Below are positions 33,279-45,437 of a stretch of 64,000 nucleotides of DNA, piece by piece. The stretch's first letter is position 1. Every line of letters starts with the position of its first letter. A model generated the notes under the pieces. The model had not been told where the DNA came from. It searched no databases and saw nothing but the letters and a program-made list of their open reading frames with translations. Both the position numbers and the translations under genes were made by a program. The stretch lies in NCBI GenBank assembly GCA_905221605.1, contig CAJNDS010001001.1, positions 1,294,549 through 1,358,548 of the forward strand, written 5' to 3'. This stretch comes from Symbiodinium natans (Eukaryota > Sar > Dinophyceae > Suessiales > Symbiodiniaceae).

Positions 33279-35369
33279 TGTATATATATATATATATACA
33301 TATATACATATACATATACCCTTTAAGTGAATATGTAGGGTACCTGATTCCCTCATTCACTGGCACCATGCACGGATGAGCCCCATAGACCTTCATGGGG
33401 ACTACAGTGTAGTGGCCATAAAACCATTAACCCGTAACCCCTAAACCCTCAACCCTAAACCCTCACCCCTAAACCCAGGGTGTCTGGTACCCACATACAG
33501 CCCTCGCACGCGTGCTGGGGCCGGGCGCCAGGTCCGTGGCACGAGATTCCTCGGCAAATGGCAATGGGAGGCCCAGGGGCCGGAGGCATCAGTGTAGCCA
33601 GGGCTAAAAACCACAGTAGGGGCTGGAGTAAGTAGGTAGCTATGGTTATCTGCTTATTCACTTGTAAACCTACTTTCAAGTGCCCGCGAACCTCCAGGCT
33701 TTGGCAACATGTTTTTCGCGTCTCGAAAGGCAGCGGCGCTCATTTTGCATGCTAAGTCTTGGGCCCTGCAACTGCGAAACTATACCTTCAGACCCCCAAC
33801 TCGAAGACTTTAGGGCTTAGGGTTTAGGGTTTAGGGTTTAGGGTTTAGGGTTTAGGAACGCGTTACACTAAAAACCTGAACCCTGAACCCGAGCAGGTGG
33901 CTTCATCTGCGGCTGGGGCGCCGAGAAAGCCGTCGCGGCCGCCGAGGCAAACAGCCACAAGGGCAGGCTGGGGCTGGCCTGTGACTTGGCTGCACTCAGG
34001 AGGGTAGCTATAAATTAAACTTTTAGCTGCCTTAATAAGAAACCCAATAAACCCAAAAAAGGTAAAGATCTAAAGTTACAGTAAAGTACCACAAAGATGA
34101 TGTCAAGCTGCCATCATCACCCTAAACCCTTCTTTGAACCACTCTGAACGTCAGCTGGCACCCTAAACCCTAAACCCTAAACCCCAAACCCTAAACCCTC
34201 TAAACCAGTTTTCCATTCCATGCCCCTACTTGGAGGTTCATGGGTACTTAGAAGCATGGGTTACGAACCCCGTTTTCATTCTATGCTGTAAAAGGTAGGG
34301 AAACAAGTAGGGCAACCATCCAGGCTGTGAACGCGTTTAGGGTACTCACAAAAGTATGAAGCTACCATCATAAGGAAACCCTATTGCGCATTCTTATCCC
34401 CCTATGAAAGGTAACTCAGCTCAGGTTCCTTGAGGTTTGGCTTAAGCTGTAAGGCTTAGGATTCGTTTAGAGTTCTGTGATCCGGAAACGGGGTTTAAGA
34501 GTACCGACAAACTCTCTCTCGGACAATTTATCTGATCTGAGGCAGCCCCCCCAGCAGTTGGGGTTAGGGCTGTCGGTTAAGCCCGAAACCCTGAACCCTA
34601 AACCCTAGCCCTAAACCCTAAACCCTAAACCCTAAACCCTGAACCCAAGCATTTTTGGGCTTCTGAGGGGCTTAGGTCTGAAGGTTTCCTTGGCTGTGAG
34701 CTTCGCGACGCCCCAAGCAGCATTGGCAGCGTCCCAGGGCTAAGGCCTTGGGCTGTGCCTAGGGTTTTAGGGCTAAACCCTAAACCCTAAACCCTAAACC
34801 CTACACCCGAAACCCTAAACCCAGTTAGGTTTCAGGGTTTCAAGGTCTGAGCATCTGAGAACTTTGGGGCTTTCGGGCGTTAGGGCAAAGGGTTTTAGGG
34901 TTTCAGGGTCTTAGGGCTTGAGGGTCTTGGGGCTTCAAGGTTTTAGGGTCTTGCGGCTTGGGGTATAGGGTTTGGTCTAACTTGTTTTAGTAAAGCACAG
35001 CCTTGTCCTCTAAGGACTTTAAGGGCTCTAAGGGGGCTTAGGGCTCGGGGTTTGGGGCTGTTTTTGCCACCCGTCTAGCCATGGTTTAGGGCTTCGGGTT
35101 TGGGGCTTAGTGGGGTCCCGGGCCTTCTCTCATGAAGGAGCTTAGTTGTCCAGTAACCTGGGGGAATTGAAGGTTAACCTTTGGGATGATAAGGAGATGA
35201 TACTACCCCAACAAGCTGAAAGGTTACCTACTTTGCTACTAGGGGAGGCTTTGGGCTCTTCGGGACGGGCTTAGGTCGCAGGTTTCAGGGGGGGGGGGGG
35301 GGGGGTACGATCAGGGTTTACGGTGCCGGCTCTAACACTGGCACGCAGCCGGCAAAGACTCCAAGGGCT

Positions 35370-37370
35370 CGTAAAAAAAATCTATATATATATATATATA
35401 TATAGATATGTAAATAAATAGCCTTATACACATACAATATATATACATATATATGCATATGTACTTATTTATATCATGGTATATATCTAAACGTATGGTT
35501 CGCGGTTTCTCGGCCGCTGCGTTCTTAGGGTTTTCGCAACCCCGCCCAAAATGCTAAAATCAAAAAACTAAAACAAAAAAATTGAAGAAAAAAACGCAAT
35601 TTCTAGAGTCTTTGAAGAACTGGGACACCAAAATCACAAACAAATTTCAAAAAAAAACTTAAAAAAGAAGAAAGAAAACGTCGGCACTCTGCAAAAGCTA
35701 TGGGAATAAGCGTACAACTCAAGAGTCCTGGAAAATAGTTGGGGGTTTTTTCCGGCTGGGTTGGGACTGGTTTTGTTGGTATTGTTTTTTGGCTTGGGTC
35801 TATTTTTGTATTGTTTGGCGTTGGCTTTTTTGGAGAAGTCTTCCGCCCCATCATCGGTGTGGTTTTCGTATTCTGGGTATTCATGGAAAAGATATCTGCT
35901 CACAGTATTCTCGTGTCCCCGGAGGCCTCAATTGATGGATGAAGCCCCATCCCGTCAGTCAATCTCTTTGAATGGTTACTTGTCAAATCTTATGGTTTGA
36001 GGAATGTCCTTCCTCTTTTCTTTTGCATGTTCAAAATGTAGATATATGATGGGGCTAGCAGTTTTGACCTTTGTGTATTCCATCGGCAATAAATACACTC
36101 TACAAATACAAATGGTTCTTTACGGGCCAAGCTCATTTTGGAAACAGTTCTCAAGAACACTTACAAACAAGAAAAGATTCCATCGAATAGTCTATGGGAA
36201 CATGCATTTCAGAAACATACTTCCTTTGGTTCGTTTGGGCAGGCCTATCCATACCGATATGTACATATAAACACACACACACACACACACAGATACATAT
36301 ATATATATATACATATATATCTCCCGGGGACACAAACTTGCAAAACAATGCTTCTTGAGGGCAGATTCACATGAATTCCCCTCCAGACTCGCAATTTCCA
36401 ATCTTACCCTTCATCCCAGACATTCTATCGAGCTATTGGATGTTGGACCAATTTGGAGCAGTAACAAGGAAATGAATCTGCGCACGGTTACTTCCGAGGG
36501 CTTTCGTCTACAGTAATGGATATAAATGAATAATGATCTTAGGTGAATGAGTTCCCCTGCCCTCAATTCCTATGAAAACTTGTTGAATTTTATGGTTTGA
36601 GGGGTTTCCTGTCTTGGTTGCTTGGTATCTTTACAATGAAGACATAGAAATGTTCTTGATGTTGTGAGTAGGATGTGGGTGGTTATTCTGTTCCTTTTCT
36701 TGCATTTCTATAGGTTTCGATTGTGACATATCGCATAGTTGGCTTCGAATTCAAGAACACCTTCCTGGGCAGTCGGATAGGCAGACGTGGCGCCTGATTT
36801 TGAATGAGGGTCAGGCTCGAAACTTATTGTAAACACAGTCGCCTCAACATTTCGATCGTGGTCGAAAATCACAGTTGGCTTCAAGAACATAGCCCGACTT
36901 TTCGTAGTTAGTTAGGCAAAAATCCTGACTTTACTTCATTACTTCATTACTTCATTACTTCATTACTTCATTACTTCATTACTTCATTACTTCATTACTT
37001 CATTACTTCATTACTTCATTACTTCATTACTTCATTACTTCATTACTTCATTACTTCATTACTTCATTACTTCATTACTTGGACAGAAATACCGAGGTTC
37101 AGGTGTGGAAGGCTTGCGAAAAGACATAAACTCGAAGTGCCTCATGTATATATATATATATATGTCTTTTATCAATTTCTCAACTACAATACATACAAAC
37201 GACGAGTCTCAGCCGCAGATGTTGAGTTTAAGGGGTGTTCGATTACACTTCCTCTTTTGTATGATGAAGGGTGGGAAGTCGCTGCATGTAAAACCAGCAA
37301 AACACAGCAGCTGACTTCCCGCCCCGAACCCATCACATATATATATATATAAGTTTTTTATCGTAATGGA
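35370..37370. other. AT-rich island without telomere-type repeats
   Basis: About 2 kb with much lower GC than its surroundings and no TTTAGGG unit. TA microsatellites lie at both ends (35383-35480; 37145-37165 and 37335-37350) and at 36290-36320. A motif TTxTATGGTTTGAGG occurs at about 35985 and 36590. Frames on both strands are low-complexity; I see no gene. The contrast suggests an inserted or differently derived segment. Confidence 0.65.
36931..37080. repeat. Tandem array of TTCATTAC (8 bp)
   Basis: About 18.7 near-perfect copies over 150 bp, inside the AT-rich island. Confidence 0.95.
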
Positions 37371-37427
37371 GCCTAAAAAACCCTAAACCCTAAACCCTAT
37401 GATTTAGGGTGAGCCGAGATATCCGAC

Positions 37428-37498
37428 CTCAGACAAGTCCGATTGCGAAAGCCGCGGGCGCCCCACTCGGCTTGCCGGGCGTGCGCTTCGGACAAGGC
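37428..37498 (-). CDS. Candidate exon, unidentified
   Basis: GCAG|G acceptor and GAG|GTCGG donor. Two frames are open: ALSEAHARQAEWGARGFRNR, or, in phase with exon 38008-37940, LVRSARPASRVGRPRLSQSD. Confidence 0.4.
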
Positions 37499-37939
37499 CT
37501 GCGTGCAGGGCTTTTGGTTGAGGGTTTAGGTTTAGGGTTTAGGGTTTAGGGTTTAGGGGGGTTCAAGCGTGGTGCGTAACCCAAGGTTCCCAAATTCTCC
37601 CCACCACTCCCTGAGGCTCCCTAAGCTTCCCTAAGGTTCCCTTGCACGCATGAACCCCCCTCCCTTAAGAAACCTATAAGCTTCAGAAAGGCACTCAAAG
37701 TCAGCGAGGGAGGATGACGGCTTGTACCCTAAACCCCAAACTGCTGCGGATCCTGTATCAATTCTGGTAGCCGAACGCGCTACAGCTTCTAGCGAACCCC
37801 AAGTAGCTGCACTAATCGCAAGAGTATACGGTCACTTCGCCAAACACATGGTCCTTTTGGGACTACTGTTGGATTAATGCTACAAGGCGGCCCTAATATT
37901 TGGAGAAGCCCAGCAGGGGCCATCATTTAGAGAGCTCAC

Positions 37940-38008
37940 CATACTGAAACACGTTGAAAGCAGCCCTGACGCATGCCTTGTCGATCTGCTCTGGCGTGGC
38001 CGCACCAC
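37940..38008 (-). CDS. Candidate exon GGAATPEQIDKACVRAAFNV
   Basis: AG|G acceptor at 38010-38009 and TATG|GTGAGC donor at 37939. 69 nt open in one sensible frame ending FNVFQY. Strong splice context and amino-acid composition make it a likely real exon of an unknown gene. Confidence 0.55.
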
Positions 38009-38239
38009 CTCACACAAAAAACCCTAAACCCTAAACCCTCAATCCAAAAAAATCTACAGCGCCAATTCATCTACCCCCAAATATGGGGAACTTGCTTCTT
38101 TGGGGTAACATCCTCAGGGGCGTAAGAGAACTGTTCAATTGCCTGGGGGCCCCGCACGAGTAAGAGAACTGTTCAGGGTTCTTCGGGGGTTTCAGTGCTC
38201 CCCTAAAGGATGTTGGACCGTGACAACCCCCCCTTCGAC

Positions 38240-38358
38240 ACTTGGTAGCCGAGTAACCATATTAAAGTAAGGGTACCTCTTTCTTTTGGGTTGGTTGCTT
38301 TAATCAAGGAACCCAGAACGCAAAACAAGGGCAGAAAGGGTACCACTGGCTACCAAGT
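38240..38358. mobile_element. Family G inverted-repeat element
   Basis: ACTTGGTAGCCGAGTAACCA at the left and ACTGGCTACCAAGT at the right. A third, degraded copy appears at about 6248-6310. Confidence 0.75.
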
Positions 38359-38365
38359 TTCTGCA

Positions 38366-38498
38366 CTTGGAGGGTTCATGGGGACTTACAACCCCAATTT
38401 ATAAGTCAACTTATCATCTACTTAGAGGACTTAGGGAATTTAGGGGGGGCTTACAAGTAGCCATAATTGGGGTTGTAAGTACCCTGAACCTCCAAGCA
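38366..38498. mobile_element. Family A element with long near-perfect arms
   Basis: The left arm CTTGGAGGGTTCATGGGGAC continues through TTACAACCCCAATT; the right arm is its near-exact reverse complement ending CCTGAACCTCCAAG. The arms exceed 30 bp, suggesting a young copy. Confidence 0.75.
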
Positions 38499-39396
38499 GG
38501 GCTTTGAGGGCCCAAACCCAGTCTGAGTCCTACGCCAGAAAGAGAGCCTCCCCCAAAACGGACCCTGAAGCCCGAAACCCTAAAACCAAGAAACCCGAAA
38601 GCCGAAACCCTAAACCCTAAACCCTAAACCCTCAAGTTGGCCCTAAAGCCTACACCCACCCAAGGCCCAGGGCCTTCAGGGGCCCATCTGGGACTTTCCG
38701 AGGGGGAAATACATGAGCGTCAGTACTTAGCAATGAAACCCCCTACAGGATGATAAGATCAACTAACCACCAGCATAAAAAGTGCAACTGAAATGAGTCC
38801 CTAAGGTTCTTAATGTTGACTTCACATTAGGAATTCCCGCTACAATTATAAAATCCAGCTGCCGGAACACAATAATATAGCCCCCCACAATTATAAAATC
38901 AAGCCCGGAATATTTTTTTTGTACGGGCGATGTTTTGTAATTAGCTTAAACTAATAGTACTTCCTACCAGGATTTAGGCGAATATAATTAAGGAGGCCCT
39001 GGCCAGAGAGATTGATCAATCAAGGGGGGGGGGGGGAGGGGGGGGGGTTTATTAATGCGAAGTCAACATTAAACCCTACAAGTCCCTAAACCCTAAACCC
39101 TCAACCCTCAACCCTAAACCCTAAACCCTACGAGTGGAATAGGCCCCCATCTTATGCCCCGAGCTCCCCACGACCACCTTTGGCGAGACGCAGCAGCGAC
39201 ACCTTAGCAACGCCAGCTTTTGAGCCTTGGGTTTGGGGTTTAGGGCTCAGGGCTCAGGGCTCAGGGCTTAGGGCTTAGGGCTTAGGGTTTAGGGTTTAGG
39301 GTTCCCCTAATATAGGCCCCCGAATAGTAGGGTTCCCCGTTTAGGGTTTAGGGGGCCAGGGTTTAAGCTCAAGCTTGGGGTTTTCTTGCCACCTAC

Positions 39397-39572
39397 CAAG
39401 CAGATTGGCCATACCACAGGAAAGACTTCGAAACGAAAGATGCTCTGAAACCCTGACCATCAGCAGCAACCCAAATTTCAGGAATGCGTGCCACGCAGGA
39501 CACGCCCGACCCAAACAGCCGCACAGGCAAGTGGCGTTCATGCCACACTACTGGTTGCACACATCGGTGCCA
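39397..39572 (-). CDS. Candidate long exon, unidentified
   Basis: AG|G acceptor arising in a telomere tract, then an open frame FWHRCVQPVVWHERHLPVRL, FGSGVSCVARIPEIWVAADG, FVSKSFLWYGQSAW, ending TTG|GTAGG. About 58 residues, Trp-rich, protein-like. A plus-strand frame is also open. Family unknown. Confidence 0.45.
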
Positions 39573-40066
39573 GAAACCCTAAACCCTAAACCCTAAATCC
39601 CCTAGATGTCGCTTGGTTCAAGTGTAGCGTGGCTTGGAGAGGTGTCTTAGGGGGTCGAGATGGGGAAACCGCCACCAACTGGATCACCCCCCAATGCCTA
39701 TCGGGATCCCTTGCCATTGCCACCAGGCGACAGAGTGACTGGTGGACTGATCCAAACCGACCGAAACCGAGCGCATACCAACATACATCTTGGCTGGTTA
39801 TGTTCCGTGTGCTATTCCAAGGCCACCACACAAGTAGGGTTTTAGATGGTTTTAGGGTCGAGGATTTAGAGTGTGTGGGGAGGGCGCTCGTGCACTGAAA
39901 AAATGCTGCCGTTCATTCCTCGTCGCCGCGATTGGAGGACAATGGTGTCTAGTTTGGCACCCCTTCCTTTGGGGCGGCCCTGCCGTACAGGATCATATAG
40001 GGCAGCTAACTCCTAAACCCTAAACCCTAAACCCCAAACCCTAAACCCTTTTGAGAAACTCCAAGT

Positions 40067-40153
40067 AACTTACCGTTGAGACTTCAAACTACGACGACCC
40101 GCCCGAGGGAAGCACCACAGGTGCCAGAAGCACATCACGAGGGTAACCTGCAG
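40067..40153 (-). CDS. Candidate exon with clean splice sites
   Basis: CTGCAG|G acceptor and CG|GTAAGT donor bound 87 nt, open in one frame throughout (VTLVMCFWHLWCFPRAGRRS). A second frame (YPRDVLLAPVVLPSGGSS-stop) could be a C terminus. Neighbouring open pieces at 40275-40215 (EIGGRSYTLQEDSSNLSHEA) and 39960-39900 (AKLDTIVLQSRRRGMNGS) may belong to the same gene. Confidence 0.4.
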
Positions 40154-40311
40154 CGTTTAGGGTTTAGGGTAGGGTTTAGGGTTTAGGGTTTAGGGTTCGG
40201 TTAAGTGTTGGGGTTTGTGGCCTACGGCGCTTCATGGCTAAGATTGCTGGAGTCCTCCTGCAATGTGTAGGAGCGTCCGCCAATTTCCTACCCCTAAACC
40301 CTAAACCCTAC

Positions 40312-40502
40312 ATTGCTGAAGGCTTCCTGTCTGCAGAGGAACCGTGATGCACGGCATGCTCGCCTCAACATGACCGTTGCTGTCGCGGTTTTGCAACAAG
40401 GTTACATAAGTACTGGAAAGCATGCCCTTCACGTGTATGACGTGGGAGTTATAACTTATGTTTTCCCCAAGGACCGAGGACGAAGCGATGAGAACATGAC
40501 AG
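40312..40502 (-). CDS. Candidate exon, strand ambiguous
   Basis: Minus frame open for 63 codons (NISYNSHVIHVKGMLSSTYV, LLQNRDSNGHVEASMPC). The plus strand carries an equally long frame (MTVAVAVLQQGYISTGKHAL). Codon use does not decide. No family recognised. Confidence 0.3.
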
Positions 40503-40769
40503 TGACAACGCGATCCTAGCAGCTAGACAGGGACGATGGAAGGAGCTGTTCCCTAATCCCTATTGCCTTTATCAACCCAGACTTCTCTCCTAAAACCCTC
40601 AAGCAGTCGGCCAACCGTCGCACGAGACCCTTCCCCCCCCCCCTCCCCCCAACATCTCTCGTCAGTCCTGTCCTGGGGAAAGGTTTAGGGTTTAGGGTTT
40701 AGGGTTTAGGGTTTAGGGTTTAGGGTTTAGGGTTTAGGGTTTAGGGTTTAGGGTTTAGGGTTCAGGGTA

Positions 40770-40950
40770 ACCCTGGCCATTTTGCGGCGCAACTCAGCGC
40801 ACGCTCTTAAGGCTGGAGTGCCGCGGCATCGCGGGGCTCCTGAAGCCTCCCCGGACGCGTTGCGCACATGGAGGGCATTGCCCGCAAGCCACTTGCGGAA
40901 CCCTGCGTTGCCCATGGCAAGGCCCTGGCAACTCCTCAACTGCAAGCAAG
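40770..40950 (-). CDS. Candidate exon, unidentified
   Basis: Minus-strand open stretch MGNAGFRKWLAGNALHVRNA and ALRACAELRRKMARV; open on plus as well. It lies between a TTTAGGG array and a CCCCAAAA array. Confidence 0.25.
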
Positions 40951-40983
40951 CCAAGCCCGAACGAAGGCAGCTTCAGATGAGCC

Positions 40984-41112
40984 CTAAAACCCTAAAACCC
41001 CAAAACCCCAAAACCCCAAAACCCCAAAACCCCAAAACCCCAAAACCCTATAACCCTAAACCCTAAAACCCCTAAACCCCGAAAACCCAAAACCCCAAAC
41101 CCTAAACCCTAA
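40984..41112. repeat. CCCCAAAA array within telomere-like sequence
   Basis: Six consecutive 8-bp CCCCAAAA units, then CCCTAAA variants. The 8-mer equals the ciliate-type telomere unit, here surely a local variant. Confidence 0.85.
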
Positions 41113-41220
41113 ACCATGATGCCTTCCAGAGTACCTTCCCACGCGCTTGCCTCGACTAGGTTGGCGGCGCTGGGCCCCGGTGGTAGGGACTGGCGGAGTC
41201 TCACCTAGCAGAGACCCCCT

Positions 41221-41448
41221 GGTTCTTAGTAGGGAATGAGGGAAGTACTGTTAGTTGCTGAGTTCATAAGCCCCCCAAAAAAGTGTACGCTTTCAGCTCT
41301 AGAAGGGGATTGCAGTATCCCAAAAAGCGTAACATGTACTCATTCAGCTAATAAGTTTCAAACCCTATATATATATACATACCATTTAAATCCCTTTAAG
41401 GGATTATATAGGGTACCGCATTCCCTCATTCCCTACTAATAACCAGCC
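41221..41448. mobile_element. Family D element, long form
   Basis: GGTTCTTAGTAGGGAATGAG at the left and CATTCCCTCATTCCCTACTA then ATAACCAGCC at the right. Inside are two copies of an AGCTGAGTTCATAAGCC-like unit also seen at 16960-17110 in the peroxidase gene. Confidence 0.65.
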
Positions 41449-42000
41449 AGGAGAAAGCCCAAGGCTTTTGGGCGTTTCAGACAGAGGGTCTAGGCCCTTA
41501 TGGGCTTAGAGTATAGTGGCTCTCACCATAGTATGTCCAAAAGTGGGGGGAGCTATTTTTCTGCACCCCCAAGCACGGAAAACCCGAAACCTCTGAACTC
41601 TAAAAACCCGAAACCTCTGAACTCTAAACCCGAACGCTCTCTCCAAAGGGTTTAGGACTGCCAAGCATTGTAGTTCCCTAAACCCTAAACCCTAAACCCT
41701 AAACCCCAACCCCTAAACCCTGTAGTATGTCTGAAACCTCGGAGGATGGGGTTGGCGGTCAAAGTTCAGGGTGAGGAAATTAGGATTTAGGGTTTAGGGT
41801 TTCGGGTTTAGGGTTTAGGGTTTACTCGGCGCTGTATCTGTATCTGAGCAACTGAGCGCGACTCTTCTGCGAACCAGCCCTTTATGGGGGCGTGTAGGGT
41901 TTATTTCGGGACAGGCTCGCAAGTTCCGCGTATCAAATCCGAGGGACAGAAGAATTCCAAGACTGGAGGGGAGCCCGTGGTTTAGGGTTTCTTTAGGCCT

Positions 42001-42114
42001 CACTTGAAGGTTCATGGGTACTTATGCATATATGAGTACCCAATCTCTAAGGAGATGGCCATCGCTACCCTAATTACAACCCTACTTCTGGGTATTCAGA
42101 TGAACCTACAGGTA
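42001..42114. mobile_element. Family A inverted-repeat element
   Basis: CACTTGAAGGTTCATGGGTA to CAGATGAACCTACAGGTAG. Confidence 0.65.
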
Positions 42115-43074
42115 GGAGCTCCATTGATGTTCGGGGCAACTAAACTTGTGTTTGGTGTTGAGAGTCGACGGTAGGGTGTAGGGGTGCAGGGTTCCCGTAG
42201 TTGGACTTTGGTCATAACCGTAATCGGACCAGGTTTGGGTTCGAGACGGAACAAGGTGGAGAACCCTCAGACCTGGCACTCCTGGCCCTACATGGGGGGT
42301 TTACGATATTAGGGGTACCTTATTGGAGTCCGTATTACAAGTGGCTCCTACTAGGGGTCCCTTATAACCGTGAACGCGCCTGACAGAGCGGCTCATGACC
42401 TGCTGTAGAAGCTTTGCCTGGCATTTGGGGGGCCGGGATGAGGGGGGGAGGCGGGCGGCAAGTGCTCCCGTGACGGGTTGGGGAACCCTAAACCCTAACC
42501 CCTATAACCCCTAACCCCTAAACCCTAAACCCTAAACCCTCAACCGGTTGGGGCGTAGGGTTTAGGGCTGAAGGTACTTTCAGGGGGTTCCGGCCTGCAT
42601 GGCCACAGAGAGAACCCCAACAAGCAGGAGCTGTAGAGCTGCGGATTCTTTCCCTAAAGCCTAAACCTTTCTTTTGCAAGAGGGTGGTCAGCGTGTAACC
42701 CCCTTTTTGTGGGTCTTCAGCGTCACCGAGCCCTTGGACCTAATCTGCGTGCATCCCCACACGCAACCCTAAACCCGATATGGCGATGCCCCAAGAACTC
42801 GTCGGCATGGCTCGCCGCCGCCCCCTGGCTAGCGCGGAGTGGAGGCGAACTTGGAGCCTGGGTGGCCAGGGCCTGGGGTCTGGGGTCTAGGGTCTAGGGT
42901 TTAGGGTTTAGGGTGTAGGGTGTAGGGGGTGGGGATCCTGGTTTTAGGGTGTCAATCCCCTATGCTGTAGCACATTGAACCTTTTTGACGGTCTACATCG
43001 AAATTGAAACTGGGTTATAAGTAGCCTACATAAGGTGATAACCCTAGATACCTACTTATGGCCCTAGCCCTATT

Positions 43075-43175
43075 GCTGCACATCCTTGCAGTCCTGCCGA
43101 GGCACCGCGGGGTCCGGCGTAAAACGACGACATCACGTCCCATAGGTCTGGAATAATCAGCACTCTTCTGCAATT
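43075..43175 (-). CDS. Candidate exon, unidentified
   Basis: TTGCAG acceptor then RVLIIPDLWDVMSSFYAGPR and GASAGLQGCAA, ending near AATAG|GCTAGG (GC donor). The plus-strand shadow is also open. Confidence 0.4.
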
Positions 43176-43464
43176 GGGTAGGGGATCTTTGTAAGCGTCT
43201 TTACTTGTCAGCTCCTCTTGCGCGGTGGGAAAAGCTGGGGTGGGGACTCGCTTGTGGGGTTGTAGTAGTGGCAACCTTGCTCCGCTGCGTGTCCAAATGT
43301 CTGGAAGTTCTGTTTGCGTTGACTAGGTATGTACAGCGCTCGCTTCTTTGTCATGGCAAGGATTGTAATTCGGCAGAGAAGACCTCAATAACCCGTTTGA
43401 ACCCGGAACTCCTAAGCCCTAAACCCTAAACCCTAAACCCTAAACCCTAAACTCCGAACCCAAC

Positions 43465-43555
43465 CTGGAACCCAACATTGGCACAAGGTGCCGGGAATGT
43501 CCGGATATTTCGGGTTCCTGCCGCCGCCGTAAGGCTCGAGCCAGCAAAGGAAGGC
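43465..43555 (-). CDS. Candidate exon, unidentified
   Basis: Minus-strand open stretch WLEPYGGGRNPKYPDIPGTL then CQCWVPG, bordered by telomere tracts. The plus strand also has an open frame. The Gly/Pro/Tyr pattern looks protein-like but matches no family I can name. Confidence 0.4.
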
Positions 43556-43706
43556 TAGGGTTTAGGGTTTAGGGTTTAGGGTTTAGGGTTTAGGGTTTAG
43601 GGTTTAGGGTTTAGGGTTTAGGGTTTTAGGGTTTAGGGTTTAGGGTTTAGGGTTTAGGGTTTAGGGTATAGGGTATAGGGTATAGGGTATAGGCTTTAGG
43701 GTTTAG
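43556..43706 (+). repeat. Interstitial telomere-type array with a TATAGGG block
   Basis: Fifteen or more TTTAGGG units, then four TATAGGG units in a row. Confidence 0.95.
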
Positions 43707-44172
43707 GCTTCAGCCTAAGCCGTTAAGAGTTTTGGGGGTTTACAGGTTTGGTTTAGAGTTTCAGGGCTTTGTTGCCACCTGCCCAGCTGGGCTTTAGGGC
43801 TTGTGCAGTATTTCAGGGCTTTAAGGTTTCAGGGTTGATAGGGCTTTCCTCCACCCACGAAGCCCAAGACCCCATAAGCAAGAACCTCTACCTTCAACTT
43901 CGTGCCGCTTGATATATGGGGGGGGGTTCCCAAAAAATTAAATGTCACGAAGATAGGACACTTAAAAACCCTCCGAATAATACTAAATTAGGTGTCGTGG
44001 GTAGTGATGCTCCTCCAGAAGGCCGTTCGGGGACACTAATATGGGGAACCAGAAGTGCCTCCTAAGTAGTCACACCTGTAAAACACCCAAAGTGCCCTTG
44101 TCAAGGTCACTGGCTGTTGAGGTCTCAGGGTTTCATGGAGACGGAAGGCAGCGGACAAACTGAAAAAAACTC

Positions 44173-44272
44173 CTCGAAGGTTCATCTTGGTACTCAGAAG
44201 CAGGGTCATGAGCTCAGAACCATACCCTACTTCGCACGCTACCTATATAAGTACCCATCAACCTGCAAGTAA
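44173..44272. mobile_element. Family A inverted-repeat element
   Basis: CTCGAAGGTTCATCTTGGTA to AAGTACCCATCAACCTGCAAG. Confidence 0.65.
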
Positions 44273-44937
44273 GCCCTTCATGCTAAAATTATCTGCAGAC
44301 AAGATCCCTAAACCCTAAACCCTAAACCCTAAACTCTAAACTCTAAACTCCCTAAACCCAAATTTTTCTTTGCCGCAGCTTTGGCGATCTTCGGGCCGTT
44401 CGGTGGGCTGCGCCACCCCCAAACCCCAAACCCCTAACCCCTGAACCCCTGAGCCCTAAACCCTAGAACCCTAGATCCCTTTGCAACCAGGGCTCTTGCA
44501 GCCAGTAGAATCCCCTAAGCCCTAAACCCTAAACCCTAAACCCTAAACCCTAAACCCTGGCCCTAAACCCTGAACACACCTTTTGTTGCTAAAACCCTCA
44601 GCCCTAAGCCCAAGGCACCCTCCCAGATCTGGCAGGTTGCAGTGGCCGGTTGGCCCAGCAACCAGCATAATCAGGGTACGCAGGGTTTAGGGTTTAGGGG
44701 TTTAGGGTTTAGGGTTTAGGGTTTCGGGTTTAGGGTTTAGGGTTTCGGGTTTAGGGTTTAGGGTACCCTTTGGCTACTTTTCTCCGGTGGCCTGGAACCC
44801 CAAAAAGAAGGGGGAGGGGGTTAAAGGCTTCAGGGGTTCAGGGAGTTCAAGAGCCCATGTCAAAGTCGCGGGTTTAGGGTTTAGGGTTTAGGGTTTAGGT
44901 TTTTTTGGGGGGGTTAGGGTTTAGGGTTTAGGGTTTA

Positions 44938-45125
44938 TGTGACGATAAACGCCCTTGCAGGTCCGATCCTCATCCATCTTGTATGTCTTCTACCACTTTG
45001 CCTTTCACCACTTGGCTGCATTAGTGGGTTTTGGACGAATCCTCTAAGCAGTGTCTTGATGAGAAACATCTGGACGCTTTTGGGCCCGATGTTGAAAAAT
45101 ATTCTTTCAAGGCCTTGAGCTGGAC
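44938..45125 (-). CDS. Candidate exon, unidentified
   Basis: AG|G acceptor then an open minus frame LERIFFNIGPKSVQMFLIKT, LLRGFVQNPLMQPSGERQ. It runs 60 codons until the adjoining TTTAGGG array. No family recognised. Confidence 0.35.
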
Positions 45126-45387
45126 CGCTAGAGCGAGACAAGAACTGCGCATCCTGATTCGTTGGTTCGTTAGTTTCACAGTTTAGGGTTTAGGGTAAAT
45201 AAGGGTTTAGGGTTGAGGGTTTAGGGTTTAGGGCGTTTTCGTTTCGACCCTTCCAAGCTGCAACCTGCAACCTCCTTAAGCGGGACTTGGGGTTTGGGGT
45301 TTAGGGTTTAGGGTTTGGGGTTTAGGGTTTAGGGTTTAGGGTTTCGGGTTTGGGGTTTAGGCTAGGGTTTAAGGGGGGAGAACTGCG

Positions 45388-45437
45388 CGACGTTCAGCTA
45401 AACTCGATTTAGCCCTTTTCTGCCGAAAGGAACCCAT
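45388..45437 (+). CDS. Candidate plus-strand exon
   Basis: Open frame RTARRSAKLDLALFCRKEPIK ends at AAG|GTAAGC, a good donor. Short, no family match. Confidence 0.25.

Larger units (their letters stand above)
31025..35369. other. Stretch without a confident gene
   Basis: Contains family A and E elements, an isolated inverted repeat, telomere tracts and weak open minus pieces at 31850-31750 (PRASKIQFGLDFSDTRNPR), 32120-32020 (LLLGPFSYGTLPLHALHKLA) and 33610-33490. Plus and minus frames are equally open at 33890-34000. Nothing is assignable. Confidence 0.45.

Noticed and set aside
35603-36000. Hydrophobic open frames in the AT-rich island
   Set aside because: Low-complexity Phe/Val/Gly or Lys/Thr/Pro strings that are open on both strands; no start context or motif.
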